Origin: Pseudomonas entomophila
Lineage (GTDB): Bacteria > Pseudomonadota > Gammaproteobacteria > Pseudomonadales > Pseudomonadaceae
Direction: 5' to 3'
DNA: 37,781 nucleotides
NCBI RefSeq assembly: GCF_029193575.1
Contig: NZ_JARGCS010000060.1
Location: 1 to 37,781 of the forward strand
Shown here: piece by piece, positions 1 to 8,254 of the stretch
How the letters are laid out: the number at the start of each line of letters is the position of its first letter
Position numbering within the stretch: the first letter of the stretch is position 1
Notes under the pieces: generated by a model
The model's database searches: none
What the model saw: the letters and a program-made list of their open reading frames with translations, nothing else
Told to the model about the DNA's origin: nothing
Position numbers and translations under genes: made by a program

Positions 1-791
1 TCAGCCAGTACCTCGAAGGCGGCAAGCGCATCAGCTACGGCGCCCGCGCCATCTGCAAGGGCGGCCTGAACTCGCTGCCGAAGATGGTGTTCAACGGCGG
101 CGCGCTGATCGGCTGCGACCTGGGCACCCTGAACTTCGCCAAGATCAAGGGCAGTCACACGGCGATGAAATCCGGCATGCTCGCCGCCGACGCGGTGGCC
201 GAGGCGCTGCTCGCCGGCAGCGAGGGCGGCGATGCGCTGAACCGCTACGTCGACGCGTTCAAGGCCAGCTGGCTGTATGACGAGTTGTACGCCAGCCGCA
301 ACTTCGGCCCGGCCATGCACAAGTTCGGGCCGATCTTCGGCGCGGCCTTCAACTACGTCGACCAGAACGGGTTCGGCGGCAAGCTGCCGTTCACCCTGCA
401 CGACACCAAGCCGGACCACGCCTGCCTGAAGCTGGCCGCCGAGGCGAAAAAGATCGACTACCCGAAACCGGACGGCAAGCTCAGCTTCGACAAGCTCAGC
501 TCGGTATTCCTCTCCAGCACCAACCATGAAGAGGAGCAACCCTGCCACCTGAAGCTGAGCGACCCGAACGTGCCGATCGCCAGCAACCTGCCGCTGTACG
601 ACGAGCCGGCCCAGCGCTACTGCCCGGCGGGCGTATATGAAGTGGTCACCCAGGAAGACGGCGCCAAGCGTTTCCAGATCAACGCGCAGAACTGCGTGCA
701 CTGCAAGACCTGCGACATCAAGGACCCGGCCCAGAACATCACCTGGGTCACCCCTGAAGGCGCGGGTGGGCCGAACTACCCCAACATGTGA
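1..791 (+). CDS. etfD: Electron transfer flavoprotein-ubiquinone oxidoreductase, C-terminal part (5' truncated by window)
   Basis: The reading frame is open from the first base (codons begin at base 3) to TGA at 789-791, so only about the last 262 residues are present. The product is a membrane-associated flavo/iron-sulfur protein that passes electrons from reduced ETF to ubiquinone during fatty acid and amino acid oxidation. The visible part has the FAD-domain end (GGALIGCDLGTLNFAKIKG, GSHTAMKSGMLAAD) and, near the C terminus, the ferredoxin-like [4Fe-4S] cluster cysteines: CPAGVYE, then CVHCKTCDIKDP. The tail GGGPNYPNM-like ending (GAGGPNYPNM) is typical of the family. It is followed by a strong terminator. 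Identity is secure; the start lies outside the window. Confidence 0.96.
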   Translation, partial: SQYLEGGKRISYGARAICKGGLNSLPKMVFNGGALIGCDLGTLNFAKIKGSHTAMKSGMLAADAVAEALLAGSEGGDALNRYVDAFKASWLYDELYASRNFGPAMHKFGPIFGAAFNYVDQNGFGGKLPFTLHDTKPDHACLKLAAEAKKIDYPKPDGKLSFDKLSSVFLSSTNHEEEQPCHLKLSDPNVPIASNLPLYDEPAQRYCPAGVYEVVTQEDGAKRFQINAQNCVHCKTCDIKDPAQNITWVTPEGAGGPNYPNM

Positions 792-806
792 TTGCGCCGC
801 GGTATG

Positions 807-842
807 AAAAAGCCCCCAGGCCGTGAGGTCTGGGGGCTTTTT
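807..842. terminator. Bidirectional Rho-independent terminator
   Basis: A perfect or near-perfect stem of about 16 bp (AAAAAGCCCCCAGGCC against GGTCTGGGGGCTTTTT) closes a four-base GTGA loop. An A tract on one side and a T tract on the other let it act in both directions, ending etfD on the plus strand and the MFS gene on the minus strand. It starts 15 bases after the etfD stop. Confidence 0.92.
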
Positions 843-860
843 CGTGGGTCCGGGATGGCC

Positions 861-890
861 TCATCGCGGGGCAAGCCCGCTCCTACAGGC
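861..890. repeat. REP element, P. putida type
   Basis: TCATCGCGGGGCAAGCCCGC followed by TCCTACAGG is the familiar extragenic palindrome of P. putida-group genomes. It lies between two convergent genes. Related copies occur at about 8184, 12607, 18194, 31391 and 35231. Confidence 0.85.
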
Positions 891-915
891 GTTGCGCAGC
901 CCCTTTGCCTCGCCC

Positions 916-2226
916 TCAACACCCAACGGCCCGCTCCTCGACACACAACGGCGCAGACTCGGCATACACCATCGCCGTCATCACCCCCACCACCCCCATG
1001 ATCGCGCAGAACCCCACGCACACCCACGGGCTCCAAGGCATCAGCGCAATCAGCGCCAATGGCGTGATGCTCGCCCACAGGGCGTAGGCGATGTTGTAGG
1101 TGAAGGAGATCCCCGATACGCGGATCTGCGCCGGGAACAGCCCGACCATCACCGACGGCACCACCCCCACCACCCCACACGACAAACCGGCCAGCGCATA
1201 GGCGACCCAGGTCCAGCCCCACTGCCCCACCAGGCTCGCGTACAGCGCGCCGATCCCCAGCGGCAGCAGCAGGCTGTAGAGCATCAGCGCGCGCCAGGCA
1301 CCAATGCGGTCCACCAGCAGCCCGGCCAACACGCAGCCGATGTTCAGGAACACGATGCCCACGCTGCTCAGGGCGAAGGTGTGCGCGGCATCGATGCCGA
1401 AGCGCTGCTGCATCACCGTCGGCGTGATCACCACCAGCACCACCACCGCCGACGTCAGCACGCAGGTCAACAGCGCCGCCGGCAACAGCGTGCGGCGGTG
1501 CTCGCCAAGCACGCTGCGCAGCGGGAAGGCCACCGGCGGCGCCTGCTGCGCACGCAGGGCGAGGAACACCGGAGTCTCGCTCAGCCAGCGGCGCAACCAC
1601 ACGCCGATGACCCCGAACACCCCACCCAGCAAGAACGGATAGCGCCAGGCATAGTCGAGGATCTCCTGTGGGGTATACAGCCGCGCCAGCAGGGTCGCGG
1701 TGAGCGCGCCGAGCAGGTAGCCGAAGGTCAGCCCCGCCTGCAGGAAGCCCAGGGCATAGCCGCGCCGGCCAGCGGGGGCGTGCTCGGCGACGAAGGTCCA
1801 GGCGCTGGGCACCTCGCCACCGACCGCCGCCCCCTGGAGAATGCGCAAACCCAGCAGCAGCAGTGGCGCGGCATAGCCGATGTCGGCGTAGGTCGGCATC
1901 AGACCGATCAGCAGGCAGGGCAAGGCCATCATCAGGATGCTCAGGCTGAATACCCGCTTGCGCCCCAGATGGTCGGCGAAGTGCGCCATCAGGATCCCGC
2001 CCAGGGGGCGCGCCAGATAGCCGGTGACGAAAATCCCGAAGCTCTGCAGCAGGCGCAGCCATTCGGGCATCTGCGGCGGGAAGAACAGCTGGCTGAGGGT
2101 CAGGGCGAAGAACACGAAGATGATGAAATCGTAGATCTCCAGCGCACCACCCAGCGCCGCCAGGCCCAGGGTCCGGTGATCGCCACGGCTGAAGCGCGGC
2201 GCGCGAGGGGTATCGATGGCTGTCAT
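916..2226 (-). CDS. MFS transporter, metabolite:H+ symporter (MHS) type
   Basis: A 436-residue inner-membrane protein with about 12 hydrophobic segments. After the first helix it has the MFS loop signature GYLARPLGG...ADHLGRKRVF (about residues 75-100), and later RILQGAAVGGEVPSAWTFVAEH, which is typical of the MHS branch (ProP/ShiA/citrate-like carriers). The substrate cannot be told; organic acids or osmolytes are usual for the branch. I chose ATG at 2226 (MTAIDTPRAPRF). The frame stays open to a TTG at 2265, but neither start has a strong ribosome site. It runs convergent to etfD and is separated from it by the terminator and a REP. No PvdS or Fur box was seen upstream, so a role in iron uptake is not supported. 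Confidence 0.85.
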   Translation of the reverse strand: MTAIDTPRAPRFSRGDHRTLGLAALGGALEIYDFIIFVFFALTLSQLFFPPQMPEWLRLLQSFGIFVTGYLARPLGGILMAHFADHLGRKRVFSLSILMMALPCLLIGLMPTYADIGYAAPLLLLGLRILQGAAVGGEVPSAWTFVAEHAPAGRRGYALGFLQAGLTFGYLLGALTATLLARLYTPQEILDYAWRYPFLLGGVFGVIGVWLRRWLSETPVFLALRAQQAPPVAFPLRSVLGEHRRTLLPAALLTCVLTSAVVVLVVITPTVMQQRFGIDAAHTFALSSVGIVFLNIGCVLAGLLVDRIGAWRALMLYSLLLPLGIGALYASLVGQWGWTWVAYALAGLSCGVVGVVPSVMVGLFPAQIRVSGISFTYNIAYALWASITPLALIALMPWSPWVCVGFCAIMGVVGVMTAMVYAESAPLCVEERAVGC

Positions 2227-2293
2227 GGCAGGTCCGAACATCGGCAAAGGGCGAGAGGATAGCAAATGCCCGCCGAACGGTGCCCGCTGCGCG

Positions 2294-2779
2294 TCAGTTG
2301 GAGCGGCTGAACACGGTCTGGGCGAAGTTCATCCGCCGCCTGGGGTAGCTCGCTTCGCCCGCGAGCCCTGGCGGCAGCGCCAATTGGCCGAGCAGTTGCG
2401 GCGCATCGATGATGGCCATGAACGACTCCAGCGCCTCGCTGTCTGGCACCTTCGGCAGGCTGATGCTCACTGCCTGGCGCTCGGTCTGCGGCACGCTGGG
2501 CACCTTCAGGTGCTGGGAGTGGTAGAGCAAGGCGTGCTGGATTTGCGCATTGACCCGGCAGAAACGCGCCAGATCGACACCGGCATGACTACCCAGCTCG
2601 ATATTGCCCAGCAACAGGTGGAACGGTTGCAGGGCGCACTGCACCAGGCGTTGCAGGTCGTCGAAGCTGTCCACGGGGGCGATGCGGTAATAGCCCAGGC
2701 CATTGAGCATCTTCTCCAACTGCAGGCGCTGCTGGGGGTGCTCGTCGGCGATGAGGATCCGCAAGGATTTGTTCGGCAT
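2294..2779 (-). CDS. Orphan receiver-like protein (CheY-type fold) with a degenerate phosphoacceptor
   Basis: A 161-residue protein starting MPNKSLRILIADEHP; AGGTG lies about 7 bases before ATG. The receiver domain covers about residues 6-125: the acidic pair D12-E13, then LLLGNIELG where the phosphorylated Asp should be (Asn59 instead), then ALLYHS (Ser in the Thr/Ser position) and SLPKVPD (the conserved Lys). The last 35 residues form no recognisable output domain. No histidine kinase is adjacent. The frame extends upstream without a better start. It lies downstream of the sigma factor gene on the same strand, 171 bases away. The Asn suggests a phosphorylation-independent receiver; target and function are unknown. 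Confidence 0.72.
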   Translation of the reverse strand: MPNKSLRILIADEHPQQRLQLEKMLNGLGYYRIAPVDSFDDLQRLVQCALQPFHLLLGNIELGSHAGVDLARFCRVNAQIQHALLYHSQHLKVPSVPQTERQAVSISLPKVPDSEALESFMAIIDAPQLLGQLALPPGLAGEASYPRRRMNFAQTVFSRSN

Positions 2780-2875
2780 GATCCGCACCTGGGCAGCAAG
2801 GGGTTGGCAAACGCTCCTTGACCATACTGCGCCAGAATGCGGCGATTGCCGGGGCTTCGCCTGGCTGGGGTCTTT

Positions 2876-2909
2876 CTTGATAGTTGTCTTGAAACAAGCA
2901 GAAATCAAG
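2876..2909. promoter_or_regulatory. Nested inverted repeat upstream of the receiver gene, possible operator
   Basis: Outer arms CTTGAT (2876-2881) and ATCAAG (2904-2909) flank an inner palindrome CTTGAAACAAG (2888-2898). It lies about 100-130 bases before the ATG of the receiver gene, in the only AT-richer part of the 171-base gap between that gene and the sigma factor gene. No regulator can be named; chance is possible. Confidence 0.3.
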
Positions 2910-2950
2910 GGGCCAGCACAGGGAATTTTCACCCCTGTTTCACGGGCTTT

Positions 2951-3451
2951 TCACTGCTCCCATTGGCGCATGCGCAGGCGGCAGTGCTTCATCGCGGTGA
3001 CGATGTGCTTCTCCACCAGGCTGCGGGAAATACCCAGGCGCTCGGCAATCTGCGGGTGCGAAAGGCCGTCGAGCTTGCGCAACAGGAAGCTTTCCCGGCA
3101 CGGCGCGCTCAACTCCGCCAGGGCCCGCTGCATCAGCGCCAGGCGCTCTTGCGCCTGCATCAGCTCGGCCGGCGCGGGGCTATGGGGCTGGGCATCGTCG
3201 TCGAGTGCCTCCAGGGGTTCAGCCTTGCGTACCAGTAATCGACGGTGGCGGTCGACCAACAGGTTCTGCGCCACCCGATAAAGAAACGCACGAGGCCGCT
3301 CGATGGGTGGCGCATCACCACGTTCGAGCATACGCACGCAGGCATCGTGGGCGACGTCCTCCGCCGCCTGGCGGTTGCCCAGGCGCGAAACCAGAAAATT
3401 CACCAGTTCACGATAATGTCGTTCCACCACGGTGGTCGCCTCTGCGTGCAC
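2951..3451 (-). CDS. fpvI: FecI-type ECF sigma factor, FpvI-like
   Basis: A 166-residue sigma-70 family protein. Region 2 covers about residues 10-75 (HYRELVNFL, AAEDVAHDACVRM, RAFLYRVAQNLLVDRHRR). Region 4 covers about residues 108-160 (CRESFLLRKLDGLSHPQIAE, then ISRSLVEKHIVTAMKHC), with the FecI/FpvI hallmark SLVEKH. The start at 3451 is GTG; a GTG at 3430 preceded by AGAGG is an alternative. In P. aeruginosa fpvI sits beside pvdRT-opmQ and drives the ferripyoverdine receptor gene fpvA, so position and family agree. Unlike there, no FecR/FpvR anti-sigma gene and no TonB receptor are adjacent. The gene diverges from pvdR. No clear Fur box was found in front of it. The family is certain, the exact ortholog probable. 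Confidence 0.82.
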   Translation of the reverse strand: MHAEATTVVERHYRELVNFLVSRLGNRQAAEDVAHDACVRMLERGDAPPIERPRAFLYRVAQNLLVDRHRRLLVRKAEPLEALDDDAQPHSPAPAELMQAQERLALMQRALAELSAPCRESFLLRKLDGLSHPQIAERLGISRSLVEKHIVTAMKHCRLRMRQWEQ

Positions 3452-3529
3452 TGACCAGCCAAGGGGCGGCGGCCAGTGATGTCAGCGTGGCATCTTACAA
3501 TCGAAACACTGCCCGGTGACAGGCCCCGC

Positions 3530-3553
3530 TAAATCCCCCTCGCCAGCTTTCGT
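3530..3553 (+). promoter_or_regulatory. PvdS-dependent (iron-starvation) promoter of pvdRT-opmQ
   Basis: TAAAT at 3530-3534 and CGT at 3551-3553 are exactly 16 bases apart, inside GCTAAATCCC, which matches the published IS-box form. The CGT lies 67 bases before the pvdR ATG. It points toward pvdR, in the gap between divergent fpvI and pvdR. Confidence 0.87.
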
Positions 3554-3620
3554 CTAACTGTGACCTCCGTGCGTGCCGAGCGTGGTACCGCGCGCCCCTC
3601 ACCCCTGGCTGGAAGTCCGC

Positions 3621-4799
3621 ATGAGACGCACATCCAACACCCGCCGCCGCCTCCTCATCGGTGGCCTGGGCCTGCTTGGCCTGGGCAGCCTGCTGGCCTG
3701 GAAGACCCTGCCACTGGGCAGTCAACCGGTGAGCACCGTGCAGGTCACCCGCGCCGACATCGAAAGCAGCGTCACCGCCCTGGGCACCCTGCAACCGCGG
3801 CGCTACGTCGATGTCGGCGCCCAGGCCTCGGGGCAGATCCGCAAGCTGCACGTGGAAGTGGGCGACGAAGTGCGCCAGGGCCAGTTGCTGGTGGAAATCG
3901 ACCCTTCGACCCAGCAGGCCCGGCTCGACGCCGGCCGCTACTCGATCGAGAACCTCAAGGCCCAGCTCGCCGAGCAACGCGCCCAGTACCAGTTGGCCCA
4001 ACAGCAGGTGCAGCGCCAACGCGACCTGGCCAAGGGCGGCGCGACCCGCGAAGAGGACGTGCAAGAAGCCCAGGCCCAGCTCAAAGTCACCCAAGCGCGC
4101 ATCGACATGTACCAGGCGCAGATCCTCCAGGCCCAGGCCAGCCTGCGCAGCGACGAGGCCGAACTCGGCTACACGCGCATCTATGCGCCGATGAGCGGCA
4201 CCGTGGTCGCGGTGGACGCCCGCGAAGGCCAGACCCTCAACGCCCAGCAGCAGACGCCGTTGATCCTGCGCATCGCCAAGCTCTCGCCGATGACCGTCTG
4301 GGCCCAGGTCTCGGAGGCCGACATCAGCCAGGTCAAGCCTGGCATGACCGCCTACTTCACCACCCTGGCCGGTGGCAAGCGGCGCTGGACCAGCACCGTG
4401 CGGCAGATCCTGCCGATCCCGCCCAAGCCCTTGGACCAGACCACCCAGGGCGGCGGCAGCCCGAGCAGCAGCACCAGCGGCGGCAACACCAGCAAGGTGG
4501 TGCAGTACACCGTGCTGCTCGACGTCGACAACCCCGATGGCGCACTGATGGCCGAGATGACCACCCAGGTGTTCTTCGTCGCCGGCCAGGCCAGCCAGGT
4601 GCTCACCGCGCCGCTGGCCGCCCTGGATGACGCGCCCAGCGGCGGCCTGCGCCTGGCCCAGGTGCTGACCCGCGACGGCAAGATCGAACAGCGCCAGGTG
4701 CGCACGGGCCTGAGCGACCGCCTGCGGGTGCAGATCCTCGATGGCCTGAGCGAAGGCGAGCAACTGGTCATCGGCGCGCCCAGCGCCCGGGGAGGCTGA
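3621..4799 (+). CDS. pvdR: PvdR, periplasmic adaptor (membrane fusion protein) of the pyoverdine efflux pump
   Basis: A 392-residue MacA-family adaptor linking the inner-membrane ABC protein PvdT to the outer-membrane channel OpmQ. The chosen ATG gives an N-terminal basic stretch and one hydrophobic anchor (about residues 9-27), with GGAAG five bases upstream; the frame runs further upstream but without need. Next come a biotinyl-lipoyl half (VDVGAQASGQIRKLHVEVGD), a long alpha-hairpin rich in Gln and Ala (about 100-185), the second lipoyl half (YAPMSGTVVAVDAREGQT) and a beta-barrel. A Gly/Ser-rich insert (GGGSPSSSTSGGNTS) lies near residue 285. It is first in a three-gene operon behind a PvdS box and abuts pvdT directly. 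PvdRT-OpmQ exports newly made pyoverdine and recycles it from the periplasm. Confidence 0.95.
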   Translation: MRRTSNTRRRLLIGGLGLLGLGSLLAWKTLPLGSQPVSTVQVTRADIESSVTALGTLQPRRYVDVGAQASGQIRKLHVEVGDEVRQGQLLVEIDPSTQQARLDAGRYSIENLKAQLAEQRAQYQLAQQQVQRQRDLAKGGATREEDVQEAQAQLKVTQARIDMYQAQILQAQASLRSDEAELGYTRIYAPMSGTVVAVDAREGQTLNAQQQTPLILRIAKLSPMTVWAQVSEADISQVKPGMTAYFTTLAGGKRRWTSTVRQILPIPPKPLDQTTQGGGSPSSSTSGGNTSKVVQYTVLLDVDNPDGALMAEMTTQVFFVAGQASQVLTAPLAALDDAPSGGLRLAQVLTRDGKIEQRQVRTGLSDRLRVQILDGLSEGEQLVIGAPSARGG

Positions 4800-6764
4800 A
4801 TGAGCGCGCCGCTGATCCAGCTCGAAGACATCCACAAGGTCTATGGCGGTATCGACTCGCCCGAAGTCCAGGTACTGCGTGGCATCAGCCTGAGCATCCG
4901 CCCCGGCGAGTTCGTCGCCATCGTCGGCGCCTCGGGCTCGGGCAAGTCGACGCTGATGAACATCCTCGGCTGCCTCGACCGCCCTTCCTCCGGCACCTAC
5001 CGTTTCGCCGGCCGCGATGTCGCCGAGCTGGACAGCGACGAGCTGGCCTGGCTGCGCCGCGAGGCGTTCGGCTTCGTGTTCCAGGGCTATCACCTGATCC
5101 CCTCGGGCTCGGCCCAGGAGAACGTCGAGATGCCGGCCATCTACGCCGGCACGCCCGCCAACGAGCGCCACGCCCGCGCCGCCGCCCTGCTCGAGCGCCT
5201 GGGCCTGGCCAGCCGCACCGGCAACCGTCCGCACCAGCTCTCCGGCGGCCAGCAGCAGCGGGTGTCGATCGCCCGCGCCCTGATGAACGGCGGCCATATC
5301 ATCCTTGCCGACGAACCCACCGGCGCCCTCGACAGCCATAGCGGCGCCGAGGTGATGACCCTGCTCGACGAACTGGCCAGCCAGGGCCACGTGATCATCC
5401 TCATCACCCACGACCGCGAAGTGGCGGCCCGTGCGCGGCGGGTCATCGAGATCCGTGACGGGCAGATGGTCAGCGACTCGGCCGCCAACCCGCCCGCCGC
5501 CGAGCCACCGCCCGGCGTGCAGGCCGACGACCTGCGCCAGCGCCTGGACCGTGGCGCCAGCCTGCGCGGTGCCTGGAAGGGTGAGCTGGTCGAAGCCTTG
5601 CAAGCGGCGTGGCGCGTGATGTGGATCAACCGCTTCCGCACCGCCCTGACCCTGCTGGGCATCGTCATCGGCGTGGCTTCAGTGGTGGTGATGCTGGCCG
5701 TGGGCGAAGGCAGCAAGCGCCAGGTGATGGCGCAGATGGCCGCGTTCGGCTCGAACATCCTCTACCTCAACGGCAAGCACGCCACGGCGCGGGAACCGGC
5801 CGGCATCGTCACCCTCGACGATGTCGCCGCCATCGCCGGGCTGCCCCAGGTCAAGCTGATCATGCCGGTGATCGGCGGCGAGCTGATGGTGCGCCATGGC
5901 AACAACAACCAGCAGTTCTACGTCGGTGGCAACAACACCGATTTCCCGCGGATCCTCAACTGGCCAGTGGTCGAGGGCAGCCTCTACACCGAGGCCGACG
6001 AGCGCGCCGGCGCCGCCGTGGCGGTGATCGGCCAGAAAGTCCGGGAGAAACTCCTGCCGCCCGGCGGCAACCCCATCGGCCAGTACCTGCTGATCGAAAA
6101 CGTACCCTTCCAGGTGGTCGGCATCCTCGCCGCCAAGGGCGCCAGCTCCGGCTCGGAGAATGCCGACGAGCGCATCGTGGTGCCCTACTCCGCCGCCTCC
6201 ACGCGCCTGTACGGCAAGCACGACCCCGAATACGTGATCATCGCCGCCGCCGACTCCAGCCGCGTGGCCGAGACCGAGGCGGCCATCGACCACCTGATGC
6301 GCCAGCGCCACCAGGGCAAGCACGATTTCGAACTGACCAACGACGCGGCGCTGATCCAGGCCGAGGCGCGCACCCAGAACAGCCTGTCGCTGATGCTCGG
6401 GGCGATTGCCGCCATCTCGCTGCTGGTCGGCGGCATCGGCGTGATGAACATCATGCTCATGACCGTGCGCGAACGTACCCGCGAGATCGGCATTCGCATG
6501 GCCACCGGTGCGCGCCAGCGCGACATCCTGCGCCAGTTCCTCACCGAGGCGGTGATGCTGTCGATGGTCGGCGGCGTCACCGGCATCATCCTGGCCCTGA
6601 CCATCGGCGGCGGCCTGCTGCTGGCCGGCATCGCCGTAGCCTTCGCCCTGCCCGCCATCCTCGGCGCCTTCGCCTGCGCGGTGATCACTGGCGTGGTGTT
6701 CGGCTTCATGCCGGCGCGCAAGGCCGCGCGCCTCGACCCGGTCAAAGCCCTTACCAGCGTGTAG
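4800..6764 (+). CDS. pvdT: PvdT, MacB-type ABC transporter (ATPase plus FtsX-like permease)
   Basis: 654 residues. The N-terminal ATPase has Walker A GASGSGKS (43-50), the signature LSGGQ (147-151), Walker B ILADEP (about 168-173) and the switch His in LITHDRE. A linker leads to TM1 (about 275-300, RTALTLLGIVIGVASVVVML), a large periplasmic MacB domain (about 300-525) and three C-terminal helices with MNIMLMTVRERTREIGIRMA, characteristic of MacB/FtsX. MacB proteins drive periplasmic substrates through the outer-membrane channel by a mechanical stroke rather than by moving them across the inner membrane. The ATG begins one base after the pvdR TGA; GGAGG lies inside the end of pvdR, implying translational coupling. 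Length and order are as in pvdRT-opmQ operons. Confidence 0.96.
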   Translation: MSAPLIQLEDIHKVYGGIDSPEVQVLRGISLSIRPGEFVAIVGASGSGKSTLMNILGCLDRPSSGTYRFAGRDVAELDSDELAWLRREAFGFVFQGYHLIPSGSAQENVEMPAIYAGTPANERHARAAALLERLGLASRTGNRPHQLSGGQQQRVSIARALMNGGHIILADEPTGALDSHSGAEVMTLLDELASQGHVIILITHDREVAARARRVIEIRDGQMVSDSAANPPAAEPPPGVQADDLRQRLDRGASLRGAWKGELVEALQAAWRVMWINRFRTALTLLGIVIGVASVVVMLAVGEGSKRQVMAQMAAFGSNILYLNGKHATAREPAGIVTLDDVAAIAGLPQVKLIMPVIGGELMVRHGNNNQQFYVGGNNTDFPRILNWPVVEGSLYTEADERAGAAVAVIGQKVREKLLPPGGNPIGQYLLIENVPFQVVGILAAKGASSGSENADERIVVPYSAASTRLYGKHDPEYVIIAAADSSRVAETEAAIDHLMRQRHQGKHDFELTNDAALIQAEARTQNSLSLMLGAIAAISLLVGGIGVMNIMLMTVRERTREIGIRMATGARQRDILRQFLTEAVMLSMVGGVTGIILALTIGGGLLLAGIAVAFALPAILGAFACAVITGVVFGFMPARKAARLDPVKALTSV

Positions 6765-6767
6765 CCC

Positions 6768-8171
6768 ATGAACCTTCCAATACGCATCAGCCTGCTGACC
6801 CTGAGCATCAGCCTCGCCGCCTGCAACGGTGCGCCCACGCCCGCGGCCGGTATCGTCTCGCCGCCCGCCTGGCAGGGCCCCGCCGAACGCCACCAGGCGC
6901 TGCCGGACAGCGCCTGGTGGCAGGGGTTCGCCAGCCGCGAGCTGGACCGCCTGGTCGAACGCGCGCGCAGCAACAGCCACGACCTGGCCGCCGCCACCGC
7001 CCGTGTGCGCCAGGCCCAGGCCAACGCCATCATCGCCGGTGCGCCGCTGCTGCCGGAGTTGCGGTTGGGCGTGGACGGCAGCCGCCAGCGCCTGTTGCGC
7101 GGCGACGGCAACAGCCAGCTCGACGCCAGCAGCAGCGAACGCACCAGCACCGCCTTCGGCACACGCCTGAGCGCCAGCTACGAGCTCGATTTCTGGGGCG
7201 GCCTGCGCGCCAGCCGCGACAGCGCCCTGCACACCCTCGACGCCAGCCGCTTCGACCGCCAGACGGTCGAGCTCACGCTCACCAGCGCGGTGGCCGACAG
7301 CTACCTGCAGGGCCTGGCCCTGGAAGAGCAGCTGCGCATCGCCCGCCTCAACCTGAACAACGCCCGCGATATCCTCGCCCTGGTCGAAACCCGCACCAAC
7401 GCGGGCTCCTCGACCCGCCTGGAGCTGGCCCAGCAGCGCAGCCTGGTGGCCGCCCAGGAGCGCCAGGTACCGCTGCTGGAGCAGCAGTGGCAAGACAACC
7501 GCGTCACCCTCGCCACGTTACTGGGCGAGCCGGTGCAGTCGCTGAGCACCGCCCAGGAGTCGATCGACGGCCTGAACTGGCCGCAGATCGGCAGCGGCGT
7601 GCCCAGCGACCTGCTCAGCCGCCGCCCGGACATCGCCACCGCCGAGGCGCGTCTGGCCGCGGCCAGCGCCGACGTGCAGGTGGCACGGGCGGCGATGCTG
7701 CCGCGGGTGGTGCTGGGCGCCGACCTGGGCAGTGGCGCCCGCGCCTTCCCCAATATCCTCGATAGCCCCTTCTACACCCTGACCGCCGGGCTCACCGCGC
7801 CGATCTTCGACGCCGGCGCGCGACGTGCGGGGCGCGACCTGGCCCAGGCACGCCAGCACGAACTGCTGGAGGACTATCGCAGCAGTATCCTGGCGGGGTT
7901 TGCCGATGTGGAGAAGGCGCTGAACGCCATCAGCGGCGTGGACCGCCAGCGTCAATGGCAGGATGAGGAAGTGCGCCAGGCGCGCATCGCCTTCGACCTG
8001 GCCGAGCAGCGTTATGCGGCGGGTGCCGAAACCTTGCTGACGGTGCTGGAGACCCAGCGCACGTTGTACCAGGCGCAGGACCAGCAGGCTCAGCTGCGCT
8101 TGGCACGGTTGCAGGGGAGCGTGGCGTTGTACAAGGCGCTGGGAGGGGGCTGGCAGGTTTCCCGGTTGTAA
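6768..8171 (+). CDS. opmQ: OpmQ, TolC/NodT-family outer-membrane lipoprotein of the pyoverdine pump
   Basis: A 467-residue outer-membrane factor. The signal peptide ends in a lipobox SLAAC with Cys19 as the lipidation site. The mature part has the two-fold NodT repeat: ASYELDFWGGLRASRDSA in the first half and TAGLTAPIFDAGARRAGRDL in the second, plus SRRPDIATAEARLAAA, a family hallmark. It forms the trimeric channel used by PvdRT. The ATG is three bases after the pvdT stop, so the operon is tight. A REP hairpin follows and probably marks the end of the transcript. The symbol follows the P. aeruginosa operon; sequence alone would give only the NodT family. Confidence 0.94.
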   Translation: MNLPIRISLLTLSISLAACNGAPTPAAGIVSPPAWQGPAERHQALPDSAWWQGFASRELDRLVERARSNSHDLAAATARVRQAQANAIIAGAPLLPELRLGVDGSRQRLLRGDGNSQLDASSSERTSTAFGTRLSASYELDFWGGLRASRDSALHTLDASRFDRQTVELTLTSAVADSYLQGLALEEQLRIARLNLNNARDILALVETRTNAGSSTRLELAQQRSLVAAQERQVPLLEQQWQDNRVTLATLLGEPVQSLSTAQESIDGLNWPQIGSGVPSDLLSRRPDIATAEARLAAASADVQVARAAMLPRVVLGADLGSGARAFPNILDSPFYTLTAGLTAPIFDAGARRAGRDLAQARQHELLEDYRSSILAGFADVEKALNAISGVDRQRQWQDEEVRQARIAFDLAEQRYAAGAETLLTVLETQRTLYQAQDQQAQLRLARLQGSVALYKALGGGWQVSRL

Positions 8172-8182
8172 GCACCGGTCCT

Positions 8183-8236
8183 GTCGCGGGGCAGGCATTG
8201 CGCGGCCTGCTGCAGGAGCGGGCTCGCCCCGCGATA
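8183..8236. repeat. REP hairpin between convergent opmQ and pvdP
   Basis: GTCGCGGGGCAGGC (from 8183) pairs imperfectly with GCTCGCCCCGCGA (about 8222-8234), with a GC-rich loop holding a second small hairpin (GCGGCCTGCTGCAGG). It belongs to the same family as the other REP copies here and may also attenuate transcription from both sides. Confidence 0.75.
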
Positions 8237-8254
8237 GGGCCCGCCCCGACACCC

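Noticed and set aside
823..2262. 479-codon plus-strand frame opposite the MFS gene
   Set aside because: Low-complexity Arg/Gln/His-rich shadow; the minus-strand product has a clear 12-helix MFS pattern.
3452..3570. Fur box for the fpvI-like gene
   Set aside because: Only weak AT stretches (CATCTTACAATCG) were found; match to the 19-base Fur form is poor.
3495..5603. 702-codon minus-strand frame opposite pvdR/pvdT, and a 604-codon frame at 5679-7493
   Set aside because: Both are antisense shadows of recognised pump genes; no family motifs, and composition typical of GC-rich reverse frames.
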